A DNA stretch of 7,099 nucleotides. It comes from Candidatus Tayloriibacteriota bacterium. GTDB lineage: Bacteria > Patescibacteriota > Minisyncoccia > Phycocordibacterales > PALSA-1337. Position numbers and translations under genes: made by a program. Positions 1-6,172 of this stretch are shown here, one piece after another. The notes under the pieces are model-generated. The model saw nothing but the letters and a program-made list of their open reading frames with translations. It was not told the DNA's origin and ran no database searches. Location: assembly GCA_026395095.1 (NCBI GenBank), contig JAPLZI010000037.1, forward strand, positions 1 through 7,099. The letters run 5' to 3'. Position 1 is the first letter of the stretch. Every line of letters begins with the position of its first letter.

Positions 1-141
1 CAGCGCGCATCATTACAGGCCGAGCTAAAGCAGGTTGAAGCCGAGTCAGCTCAAGCTCAAAACCAGCTATCCACCGCTCAGGCCCAGAGCGCGTCGCTTT
101 CACGAGATATCGCTGTCCTAGATGCAAAGATCAAAGCCGCC

Positions 142-144
142 TAG
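142..144 (+). other. In-frame amber (TAG) codon inside the hydrolase gene
   Basis: Reading in frame 1 gives ...AKIKAA, TAG, LNIRAKN..., with coiled-coil coding on both sides. None of the complete genes in this window ends in TAG: they end in TAA (four) or TGA (two). Amber recoding or suppression is therefore not contradicted here, but it is much less likely than a point change. Confidence 0.85.
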
Positions 145-309
145 CTAAACATTCGGGCAAAAAACCTACTTATCCAGACACTCGGCGAAGATATTTCAAC
201 TAAACAAAAGCATATAGACTATCTAGAAACTAGAATAAACCGAGGCAAAGAAACTCTAGCCGATTTATTACGCAAAACAAATGAAGTCGACAAACGCTCC
301 ATTTCAGAG

Positions 310-1254
310 TTGCTACTTTCAAAAACTACTCTTTCGGGATTTCTCAATGATATAGATACATTTGAAGCTGTCAGACAAGGCCTAGCAGACACTTTTTATC
401 AGCTTAGAGCCGATCAGGCCTCCACAACCGAAGAAAAAGACGCTCTTGATGACCGACGTAATGCAACTATAGACGCTCGCCATGCAATCGAGGTTCTGCA
501 GGCCAATATCAAAATCGACCAGGCCCAACAGAAACAACTCCTTGCAATAAGCAAAGGCAATGAGAGAGCCTATTCAGCTGTTGTTTCCGCAAAGGAAAAT
601 CGTGCCGCCCAAATTCGTTCGGCTCTATTCGACCTAAGCGGTGCAAAAGCGATACCATTCGGCGATGCTTATAATTATGCGCTTACAGTCTACAAAAAAA
701 CCGGAGTAGCGCCTTCGTATCTTCTTGCTATTTTGAAACAGGAGACGAATATAGGAGCCAATGTTGGTTCATGTTATCTCACTAACACCTATGATGGCTC
801 GGGAATAAATACTAAAACGCAGGCCACAGTACCGAACGTCATGAAGCCGGCCCGCGATGTCGCGCCGTTCATATCGATCACAGCGTCGCTTGGTATGGAT
901 TATAAAACTGCAGTTGTATCATGTCCGCAGTCGATCGGCTTTGGTGGAGGTATGGGACCGGCGCAATTTATCGCTTCGACGTGGATGCTTCTCAAAGATC
1001 GAATAGGCCAGGCTCTCGGAATTCCGACTCCAAACCCGTGGAACCCGGCCGACGCCTTCATGGCCGCCGGACTCTATCTTTCCGATCTTGGCGCGGGCTC
1101 GACGAGTTATTCTGCCCAGCGAAATGCCGCCTGTAAATATTATTCCGGACGGGCATGCGGCTATGTGAGCGGCGCGACTGGGTACGGTAATAGTGTCATG
1201 TCGCTCGCCGATTCGATCCAGCGCAATCAGATAAATCCGCTGTTGGGGCTGTGA
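310..1254 (+). CDS. MltB-like lytic transglycosylase with PcsB/EnvC-type coiled coil (uninterrupted downstream ORF)
   Basis: This is the uninterrupted part of the hydrolase, 314 aa from TTG 310; that TTG is only the first near-cognate start and probably not the native one. Residues 1-105 continue the coiled coil and include SISELLLSKTTLSGFL just around the start, resembling the segment in PcsB, CwlO and EnvC hydrolases. Residues about 115-305 match the MltB/GH103 lytic transglycosylase fold: LLAILKQETNIG, with Glu145 (codon 742-744) as the likely catalytic acid; GGGMGPAQF at 212-220, the counterpart of MltB GxMGxxQF; and NPWNPADAFMAAGLYL, the counterpart of the MltB NxWDPxDA segment. Such enzymes cleave the MurNAc-GlcNAc bond of peptidoglycan outside the membrane. 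The signal peptide would lie upstream of the window. The 3' half is more GC-rich (37/60 at 1021-1080) than the coiled-coil part (26/60 at 241-300). The family assignment is strong; the expression of this fragment alone is doubtful. Confidence 0.8.
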   Translation: MLLSKTTLSGFLNDIDTFEAVRQGLADTFYQLRADQASTTEEKDALDDRRNATIDARHAIEVLQANIKIDQAQQKQLLAISKGNERAYSAVVSAKENRAAQIRSALFDLSGAKAIPFGDAYNYALTVYKKTGVAPSYLLAILKQETNIGANVGSCYLTNTYDGSGINTKTQATVPNVMKPARDVAPFISITASLGMDYKTAVVSCPQSIGFGGGMGPAQFIASTWMLLKDRIGQALGIPTPNPWNPADAFMAAGLYLSDLGAGSTSYSAQRNAACKYYSGRACGYVSGATGYGNSVMSLADSIQRNQINPLLGL

Positions 1255-1340
1255 TGAGATTTTAAGGCCAACATTGCTTTTTGTTTGCTATTTTATTTAC
1301 TAATAAGATGGCAAAATCTGTGTTTGTTTATGAGGCGGGT

Positions 1341-1368
1341 TTTTTTTGGTGTTGTTTTTTTGGTGTTG
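1341..1368. repeat. Perfect 14-bp tandem repeat (two copies)
   Basis: TTTTTTTGGTGTTG occurs twice head to tail, at 1341-1354 and 1355-1368. It is simple, T-rich sequence and may have arisen by replication slippage. Confidence 0.85.
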
Positions 1369-1436
1369 GTTGGGAGTTCTTCAAAAATGGTGCGAATAAA
1401 AGCTGGCGCTCAGGGGTCTCGTTTTGTGTGTTTTTT

Positions 1437-1513
1437 CTACATGCGAATCTAGCTCTAATTCGTGCAAAATAATGGCTCTAAACCGTGCGCAAAAATTCTA
1501 GTTTCGCATGTAG
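1437..1513. repeat. Long inverted repeat (16-bp arms, 45-base loop)
   Basis: The left arm CTACATGCGAATCTAG (1437-1452) and the right arm CTAGTTTCGCATGTAG (1498-1513) are reverse complements at 15 of 16 positions, including 11 consecutive outer base pairs; the one mismatch is T1448 against T1502. No T-run follows on the plus strand, so it is not an intrinsic terminator. It ends 14 bases before the -35 box of the promoter at 1528-1555. It could be a cruciform or RNA hairpin, a pair of operator half-sites, or the remnant of a small mobile element. No flanking target duplication is visible. Confidence 0.8.
1452..1488. repeat. Short imperfect direct repeats in the inverted-repeat loop
   Basis: GCTCTAATTCGTGC (1452-1465) and GCTCTAAACCGTGC (1475-1488) match at 12 of 14 positions with a 23-base period. 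Each is followed by an A-rich stretch. Related but weaker TGCGAAT words occur at 1391-1397 and 1442-1448. Confidence 0.6.
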
Positions 1514-1527
1514 CCAAAGTGCAGAAT

Positions 1528-1555
1528 TTGACATAACCAAGGCCAGCGATAAAAT
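1528..1555 (+). promoter_or_regulatory. Sigma70-type promoter candidate upstream of the Fur-like gene
   Basis: A consensus -35 box TTGACA (1528-1533) is separated by 16 bases from TAAAAT (1550-1555), a 5/6 match to the -10 consensus. Transcription would start near 1562 and run toward the Fur-like gene at 1646, first passing the hairpin at 1564-1599. This is the best -35/-10 pair I see in the window. Confidence 0.6.
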
Positions 1556-1563
1556 ATAGTCAC

Positions 1564-1599
1564 AAACAGGCGCGACTTGACCCCGTCCGACTGTTTTTT
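1564..1599 (+). terminator. Terminator-like hairpin with T-run in the leader
   Basis: AAACAG-G-CG-C-GAC (1564-1576) can pair with GTC-CG-A-CTGTTT (1585-1596), with one G/A mismatch and one bulged C, around an 8-base loop. Six T bases occupy 1594-1599, the last ones directly after the stem. It resembles an intrinsic terminator or attenuator. It lies only a few bases after the predicted start of transcription at about 1562, so it could stop read-through from upstream, yield a very short RNA, or attenuate expression of the Fur-like gene. The stem is imperfect, so confidence is moderate. Confidence 0.4.
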
Positions 1600-1631
1600 A
1601 TTTGGGTCTTTATTTTATTAATGGCAATTAA

Positions 1632-1640
1632 TGATATTTT
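1632..1640 (+). promoter_or_regulatory. Extended -10 element just before the Fur-like start
   Basis: TGATATTTT (a TG motif plus the -10-like hexamer TATTTT at 1635-1640) ends five bases before ATG 1646. If used, it would give an essentially leaderless mRNA, which would explain the absence of a Shine-Dalgarno sequence. No matching -35 box is seen. It is an alternative to the promoter at 1528-1555. Confidence 0.3.
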
Positions 1641-1645
1641 AATCC

Positions 1646-1960
1646 ATGGTTAAATTTAATAACAAATATTTAAGAAGAGAACTTGATGGCACTGGCCTGC
1701 AGCGGCTCGTTAATAGCCGCGATGATTACTGGGGTGAATGCCTTAGGGCTACAAAAGCGAGAATAGAGATACTTGATCTTTTAAAAAATTCATATGAACC
1801 GCTGTCAGCAGAGGAAATAACAAAAAAGCTCGGTTCAACCCATGTGGCTACCGTTTATAGAATTCTGGGCATTCTTATAAGAATGAACCTAGTCTGGAAA
1901 ATATATTCAAGAACTAGGAAACGGGCATTATTTGAAATAAAGCCTGTCTTCAAATGGTAA
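1646..1960 (+). CDS. Small Fur-like winged-helix DNA-binding protein lacking the metal-binding domain
   Basis: This 104-aa protein resembles the N-terminal DNA-binding half of the Fur/Zur/PerR family. TKARIEILDLL (36-46) is helix 1, LSAEEITKKLG (53-63) corresponds to the Fur SAEEIY helix, and HVATVYRILGILIRMNLV (66-83) matches the recognition helix pattern (ATVYRTL..L...GLV). Residues 84-98 would form the wing. Fur proteins are usually about 140 aa; this one stops at RALFEIKPVFKW, where the dimerisation and metal-binding domain should begin. With only one His and one Cys it cannot build the usual Fur metal sites. The basic 30-residue N-terminus is unlike Fur. ATG 1646 is the natural start: the in-frame ATG at 1631 runs straight into TAA, and there is no Shine-Dalgarno sequence. 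The gene converges on rnj, with 41 bases between. It is probably a transcription regulator; its targets and signal are unknown. Confidence 0.7.
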   Translation: MVKFNNKYLRRELDGTGLQRLVNSRDDYWGECLRATKARIEILDLLKNSYEPLSAEEITKKLGSTHVATVYRILGILIRMNLVWKIYSRTRKRALFEIKPVFKW

Positions 1961-1961
1961 C

Positions 1962-2010
1962 TTAAATAGTAAGGACCTAAAAGGACTTAAACGAAACTAA
2001 TTTAAATAGT
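1962..2010. repeat. Nested direct repeats between convergent genes
   Basis: TTAAATAGT occurs at 1962-1970 and again at 2002-2010, 40 bases apart, and the second copy includes the rnj stop codon. Between them AAGGACCTAA (1971-1980) and AAGGACTTAA (1981-1990) form a tandem pair differing at one position. No hairpin terminator is evident in this short convergent gap. Confidence 0.6.
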
Positions 2011-4059
2011 CAAAATAACCGGAATCACCATTGGCCTCTTTGCGGTCTCTTGAAGCAGATATTTCGATACGGCGTCTGTGACATTATCCTTAACATAATC
2101 GATGTTGATCGGATTCTGGCCACGCGTAGACTTCTCGATAATATCTTTGATCACAAGTCGAACGCCGTGAAGCAATTCCTGTGATTCGCGCAGATAGACG
2201 AAACCACGAGAGATGATATCCGGTGACTTCTTGAGCTTGCCTGTCTGGACATTCACAATGCCGAAGATGATGAATATGCCGTCTTGCGCCAACATCTGGC
2301 GATCTCGGATAACTACATCCTGAACATCACCTACGGAGAAGCCGTCCACCAGAACGAGACCGCATGGGGCCTTTTCCTTGAGCTTGACGATCTTCTTGCC
2401 GCTTTCCTGAATCTCGATTATTGAGCTGTTATCAGGAATGACGATTGCATCATCCTTGAGGCCGTTGGCTTCCTTGGCGATATCGCCGTGCACGCGCAAC
2501 ATATAATGGTAGCCGTGGAGCGGCATGAAGAACTTCGGGTGGATCTGTCGATGGATCCAAGCAGTCTCATCGCGATTGGCATGACCTGAAGAGTGAACAT
2601 CAGCAATACGATAATGGATGATCTTGGCACCTTGGCGCGAAAGATTATCCTTGAGTTTTTGCACAGGTCGTTCGTTGCCTGGAATGACTGAAGACGAAAG
2701 AAGGATCGTATCGCGCGGCGTGATCTTGATCTTCTGGTGAGTTTTATTTGACATACGCATGAGGGCGGCGTATTCATCGCCTTGTGCACCTGTCGCTAGG
2801 ATGATGATCTTATCTGGGGGATAATTGTCTATATCATCGCTAGAGATCATCGTCTCCTTCTTGCATTTTAGGAGTCCGAGGTGTTTGCAAACTTCTAGAT
2901 TCTGCTTCATCGAGCGGCCTTCAACCGCCACTTTTTTGCCGTATAGCTCGGCGAATTCAATGATCTTCATCAAACGTTCCAAAAGGGAAGAGAAGGTTGC
3001 AATTATGAGTCGTCCTTGCACATTCTTTATTATTTCCTCGATATTCTTGTGGACTTTTTTTTCTGGAATAGAAAATCCAGGATTCTCGACGTTCGTTGAA
3101 TCGGCCATAAGCATCAGAATATTTTTATCTTTAAAAGCTCGGTCGAACTCTTTGACTTCTTCCTCTGTCGGAATTCCATCAACGTGATCTAGCTTCAAGT
3201 CACCGGTATGGACAATCGAACCATAAGGAGTTTCTAGTATGATGCCCATGGCGTCAGGAATGGTGTGAGTGACAGCAAAGAACTTAACCTTGAATTTGCC
3301 AATGGTTATGGTTTCTTCCTTCTCGACCACCTTCATGTCTATCTTAGGCACATGCGGAAATTCTTCCTGCCTCTTCTGAATGAGAATGGAAGTCAAAAGC
3401 CGAGTATACAGAGGAGGGTTGCCGATCCTAGGCATGATATATGGAATGCCACCGATGTGGTCAAGGTGTCCGTGAGTAATGATGACCGCGCGTATTCTGT
3501 CGCGACGGGACTCTAGGTATTTTGTATTCGGCAGAATGTAGTCAATACCGGGGGTGTTTTCATCCTTGAATTGAAAACCGATATCAATAACGACTATATC
3601 TCCACCAAATTCGATTGCCGTCATATTTCGGCCGATTTCCTCGACGCCACCTAGGGGGATGATGCGTATCGAATCAGGCGCCAGAGGCGGAATGATATCC
3701 TCACCCTTAAGCCCGGCGAGAGGTCTCGATGGTCCACGTCTCGGTGCGCGCGACTCCTTCCTCACGATACTCATTCTAGCCCCAGCGATGTGGCCTTGAC
3801 CTGCGATCTTCCTGGCGCCTTTGCCTAGAACGACGCGATGGCCGCTATGCTGGAAGGATTGAGAATGTGATTGCTGCGGAGCAGGTGCATGTGCCGCTGC
3901 TTGAGCTGCTCCATGTGTTACTGCGTGCGGCACATTTGGGTTTGGAACCACTGCTGTGTGGCTCGTGGTCGGAACCGGCCCGTCGTTGCGCAGGATTCTA
4001 GTCCTCGTGCTATGTTGCGGGTGCAGATACGGAAAATTCTTTTTGTTTTGTTCGTTCAT
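2002..4059 (-). CDS. rnj: Ribonuclease J with long N-terminal extension
   Basis: A 685-aa metallo-beta-lactamase/beta-CASP ribonuclease, an enzyme with endonuclease and 5'-3' exonuclease activity in mRNA decay and rRNA processing. Visible motifs: HGHLDH (196-201), binding two zinc ions; H265 in VTHTIPD; TGDLKLD with D287; ADSTN (319-323); the beta-CASP segment IIATFSSLLERL (352-363); TGAQGDE (423-429), matching the RNase J TGSQGE motif; HSSGH (489-493); and PLHGYHYML (513-521), where RNase J usually has HGE. Residues from about 560 match the C-terminal domain. RNase J proteins are typically about 555 aa. The extra length is residues 1-125, low-complexity and rich in His, Ala, Pro and Gln, then basic (RKESRAPRRG), a plausible RNA- or partner-binding tail. 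The start is ATG at 4059, with no Shine-Dalgarno; a TAAAAT (4073-4068) lies 8 bases upstream. It is probably the last gene of the secG operon, 42 bases after the solute-binding protein gene. Confidence 0.96.
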   Translation of the reverse strand: MNEQNKKNFPYLHPQHSTRTRILRNDGPVPTTSHTAVVPNPNVPHAVTHGAAQAAAHAPAPQQSHSQSFQHSGHRVVLGKGARKIAGQGHIAGARMSIVRKESRAPRRGPSRPLAGLKGEDIIPPLAPDSIRIIPLGGVEEIGRNMTAIEFGGDIVVIDIGFQFKDENTPGIDYILPNTKYLESRRDRIRAVIITHGHLDHIGGIPYIMPRIGNPPLYTRLLTSILIQKRQEEFPHVPKIDMKVVEKEETITIGKFKVKFFAVTHTIPDAMGIILETPYGSIVHTGDLKLDHVDGIPTEEEVKEFDRAFKDKNILMLMADSTNVENPGFSIPEKKVHKNIEEIIKNVQGRLIIATFSSLLERLMKIIEFAELYGKKVAVEGRSMKQNLEVCKHLGLLKCKKETMISSDDIDNYPPDKIIILATGAQGDEYAALMRMSNKTHQKIKITPRDTILLSSSVIPGNERPVQKLKDNLSRQGAKIIHYRIADVHSSGHANRDETAWIHRQIHPKFFMPLHGYHYMLRVHGDIAKEANGLKDDAIVIPDNSSIIEIQESGKKIVKLKEKAPCGLVLVDGFSVGDVQDVVIRDRQMLAQDGIFIIFGIVNVQTGKLKKSPDIISRGFVYLRESQELLHGVRLVIKDIIEKSTRGQNPINIDYVKDNVTDAVSKYLLQETAKRPMVIPVILTI

Positions 4060-4101
4060 ATTGAGTTATTTTATTAATTTTTTTTGTGCTTGTTTTAGAC
4101 T

Positions 4102-5844
4102 TTATTTTTTGACAAAGAAGTTCCAGACCTTTTCAGTTTCCATGTACCAGTTATTTATAAATTGGAAACGATCTGAAGGTGCGTTAGCCACTCCTAGCAT
4201 GAATCCCTGAAGTTTTTTTGGTACCACATATACGAGTTCTGGCGAATATATGAATACTGCCGGCTTATCATCACTGATCACCTTGTTCAGTTGGCCATAA
4301 GCGGTGATCCTATCTACTGTCGAAGTTGCGATCTTGATGTTCTCCAGAATCTTGTCGGCTTTGCTATTTGTGTACATTGAAACATTTAGTCCGGGAGAAT
4401 TCCTCTGGGAGGAATGCCAGAAAGCGTAGAGATCGCTACTCTTTCCGACGACTTGTCCGAATAAAAGCGCGTCGTATTCGCGAGTGCGGATGATATTCTG
4501 GTAAAGCTCCGTCGGCGGTAGGACCTTGACCGTGACATTTGCGCCTAGTTTTTGCCACTGGCTGCGCAGTAGTTCGGCAGTTTGCTTCAGATCGGGCGTA
4601 TCGGCAGTGTATAAAGTAAAAGCTAGAGTAGTAGTGGCACTGCTTTTAGAAACTTTCCTTTCCAAAATTCCACCTGCGCCGACCTTCCAACCACTTTTTA
4701 CGAGAAGTGATTTGGCGGCCAGAATATCTTGCGGAGCAGCTTTAGTGCTGGTGCCTATATCAAAGCCTATAGGAAATGCATTTTGTATCGGCACTCCATA
4801 GCCATTTAGAACAGCTCCTATGATCGCGTCGCGATTGACAGACATATCGAGAGCGCGTCGAACTGCAATTTCTGCAAGCACCGGATTTTTGTTCTGGTTG
4901 AAAAATACTCCGAAGATCCGTGTGAGTGGCGTCGCTTCGACTTCATACGGTTCTCCTTTATTTGTAGCTAGGTCGGAGGCTGTTCCCGGTGGAATCGAGG
5001 ACAAGCTGTCTATCGAACCACTAGTCAGGGCATCCAAGGCATGATCTAGGTCAGGATAAAAAGAAAAAATTATGTTAGTTAGGTGCGGCTCGTTTTCATT
5101 ATTGCCACTCCAGGCTTCCAAATGATATTCGGTCGGAATTCCGCCTTGGTCGCGTTTGATCGAAAGCACTTTGTAAGATCCAGCGCCGATCGGTTTCACA
5201 TTGTATTCGCTGAAAATAAATTGTTCATTGCTGACGTTCCCCCATATAGACTGTGGAATGATGCCAAGCGTTGTGTTTGCTAGAAATGAACCATTTGGCT
5301 GTTTCAAAGTGAATTTTATTGTTGTGGGCGATGTTGCCTCTGCGGTTATACCGGACCAATCAGCGGCTCGCGGGCTCTTCAGGGCATAATCCTTGACCTT
5401 ATTTATAGTGAATATTACATCGGCTGTCGTAAGAGGAGTGCCGTTTTGGAAAATCAGATCAGGTTTCAGATAGAAAATATAAGTGAGACCGTCCGATGAA
5501 ATCTCCCAACGGGAAGCGAGATCTGGTTCGATTTTGTTATTCTTGAGTTTAGTAAGGCCGGCATATACTAGTGAAGCGATGTCACGATCGACGTCAGTTA
5601 CAGCCAGTATCGGATTGACTGTGTGGGGCAAACCTACCAAGCCTTCGCGTAGGGTGCCTCCATTGGCTGGAACTTCAGTCTTGAAATATGAATTTACATT
5701 TGCAGTCATGGTGATGGCTGTTACTAGAGCCCCTATGACCAATACACCAAAAACAACCTTCTCTGTTGCCGAGAATTTCTTTAGATATTCAAGTATGGTT
5801 GAACCGCCGGAAATGCGCAGTTCTTTTATTGGTTTGTAGGTCAC
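4102..5844 (-). CDS. Family-5 extracellular solute-binding protein (DppA/OppA-like), membrane-anchored
   Basis: A 580-aa protein of the SBP_bac_5 family, the binding component of peptide, dipeptide or nickel ABC importers. One hydrophobic segment, VVFGVLVIGALVTAITMTA (30-48), follows a short cytoplasmic N-terminus with several Lys. No lipobox Cys is present, so it looks like a signal anchor rather than a lipoprotein. The binding domain fills about 60-565: GGTLREGL (62-69), VNPIL (76-80), LVYAGL (92-97), PDLASRWEISSDGLTY (107-122), TTADVIFT (139-146), IGAGSYKV (219-226, usually GTGPY), AVRRALDMSVNRDAI (327-341) and NVSMYTNSKAD (487-497). The start is GTG at 5844. It cannot begin earlier at a usual codon, because the in-frame TAA only three codons upstream is the secG stop. 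Substrate unknown; no permease or ATPase genes are nearby. Confidence 0.92.
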   Translation of the reverse strand: MTYKPIKELRISGGSTILEYLKKFSATEKVVFGVLVIGALVTAITMTANVNSYFKTEVPANGGTLREGLVGLPHTVNPILAVTDVDRDIASLVYAGLTKLKNNKIEPDLASRWEISSDGLTYIFYLKPDLIFQNGTPLTTADVIFTINKVKDYALKSPRAADWSGITAEATSPTTIKFTLKQPNGSFLANTTLGIIPQSIWGNVSNEQFIFSEYNVKPIGAGSYKVLSIKRDQGGIPTEYHLEAWSGNNENEPHLTNIIFSFYPDLDHALDALTSGSIDSLSSIPPGTASDLATNKGEPYEVEATPLTRIFGVFFNQNKNPVLAEIAVRRALDMSVNRDAIIGAVLNGYGVPIQNAFPIGFDIGTSTKAAPQDILAAKSLLVKSGWKVGAGGILERKVSKSSATTTLAFTLYTADTPDLKQTAELLRSQWQKLGANVTVKVLPPTELYQNIIRTREYDALLFGQVVGKSSDLYAFWHSSQRNSPGLNVSMYTNSKADKILENIKIATSTVDRITAYGQLNKVISDDKPAVFIYSPELVYVVPKKLQGFMLGVANAPSDRFQFINNWYMETEKVWNFFVKK

Positions 5845-5853
5845 AATTTCGTT

Positions 5854-6075
5854 TTAAATAAGGTTGAGAAGTGCTGAAATGGCAAAGAGTATTGCTATCA
5901 CGATCGTGGCTGTAAACAGGGTCTTTTCGAAACCACGGCGAGTATGAAATGCCGTGCTCCAATTGTCGCTGCCACCGAAAGCTCCGCCTACCTGAGCGCC
6001 CGTTCTCTGTAGGAGTATCGCACCTACGAGGAGCACGGACAGTATGATCTGCACATAGGGAAGGAGAGATTTCAT
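5854..6075 (-). CDS. secG: Preprotein translocase subunit SecG
   Basis: A 73-aa protein of normal SecG length, with two membrane helices (about 5-23 and 53-72) flanking the family's conserved loop: ILLQRTGAQVGGAFGG (20-35), then TRRGFEK (45-51). SecG is the small membrane subunit that joins SecY and SecE in the general secretion channel and aids SecA-driven export. ATG 6075 gives the complete first helix. There is no Shine-Dalgarno sequence, but an extended -10 element lies just upstream, suggesting a leaderless mRNA. It is the first gene of an apparent operon with the solute-binding protein, whose GTG starts 9 bases after the stop in the same reading frame, and rnj. Confidence 0.96.
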   Translation of the reverse strand: MKSLLPYVQIILSVLLVGAILLQRTGAQVGGAFGGSDNWSTAFHTRRGFEKTLFTATIVIAILFAISALLNLI

Positions 6076-6082
6076 TGGGATT

Positions 6083-6110
6083 AATATAGCATATGGCTGT
6101 TTTTATGCAA
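6083..6110 (-). promoter_or_regulatory. Promoter candidate for the secG operon
   Basis: On the minus strand the extended -10 element TGCTATATT (6091-6083) lies seven bases before ATG 6075, with a weak -35-like TTGCAT (6110-6105) 16 bases upstream of the hexamer. The predicted start of transcription falls about one base before the ATG. Confidence 0.45.
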
Positions 6111-6172
6111 CTTCTGGCGTAAATATCCACATCTCTTATTCCACCATCTTCTTCCCATAATGACACGGAGTT

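Larger units (their letters stand above)
1..1254 (+). pseudogene. Coiled-coil / MltB-like lytic transglycosylase, 5'-partial, interrupted by in-frame TAG
   Basis: Frame 1 reads as one continuous coiled-coil protein from the first base of the window to TGA at 1252-1254, except for a TAG at 142-144. The 47 codons before the TAG (rich in Q, A, E, S and K, with heptad-like spacing) and the codons after it (LNIRAKNLLIQTL...) have the same coiled-coil character, so this is one gene rather than two. The true start lies upstream of the window. No ATG or GTG lies in frame between the TAG and the catalytic domain; the first usual alternative start is a TTG at 310 with no clear ribosome binding site. 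CAG (Gln) to TAG is the simplest origin, since Gln fits the heptads. It could be a real nonsense mutation, a sequencing or assembly error, or a read-through site; I cannot tell which. A second TGA follows directly at 1255-1257. Confidence 0.7.
1255..1645. other. Gene-poor, repeat-rich intergenic region
   Basis: I see no convincing protein gene or tRNA in these 391 bases. A 63-codon open frame at 1281-1472 encodes an F/W/V-rich peptide read through T-runs and looks accidental. The region holds a 14-bp tandem duplication, a long inverted repeat with short direct repeats in its loop, a sigma70-type promoter and a terminator-like hairpin, each listed separately. No strong intrinsic terminator follows the hydrolase gene. 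Confidence 0.7.

Noticed and set aside
1252..1451. TGA read as sense (as in Gracilibacteria/Absconditabacteria), extending the hydrolase past 1254 to TAG 1449-1451
   Set aside because: No long gene here contains an in-frame TGA, the ATGA overlap at 6690-6693 fits TGA as a stop, and the extension is low-complexity T-rich sequence.
1281..1472. 63-codon open frame starting ATG 1281
   Set aside because: The predicted peptide is F/W/V-rich because it reads through T-runs and the tandem repeat; it has no Shine-Dalgarno sequence and no recognisable domain, and it runs into the inverted repeat.
1452..1488. CRISPR-like array
   Set aside because: There are only two imperfect 14-base copies with a 23-base period, far too short for repeats and spacers, and no cas genes.
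1437..1513. Intrinsic terminator or integron attC-like site
   Set aside because: There is no T-run after the stem in the plus orientation, the minus-strand flank after the stem is A-rich, and no attC core motifs are seen.
2418..3516. Open frames inside rnj on either strand (for example 2825-3187 +, 3265-3516 +, 2418-2789 -)
   Set aside because: They lie wholly within a strongly conserved RNase J gene, and their translations show no domain features.
4526..5839. Plus-strand open frames opposite the solute-binding protein gene
   Set aside because: They are antisense shadows of a clear family-5 binding protein, with no recognisable motifs.
5789..6166. 125-codon minus-strand frame overlapping secG
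   Set aside because: It overlaps secG and the start of the binding protein gene in another frame; SecG has unmistakable family motifs and this frame has none.
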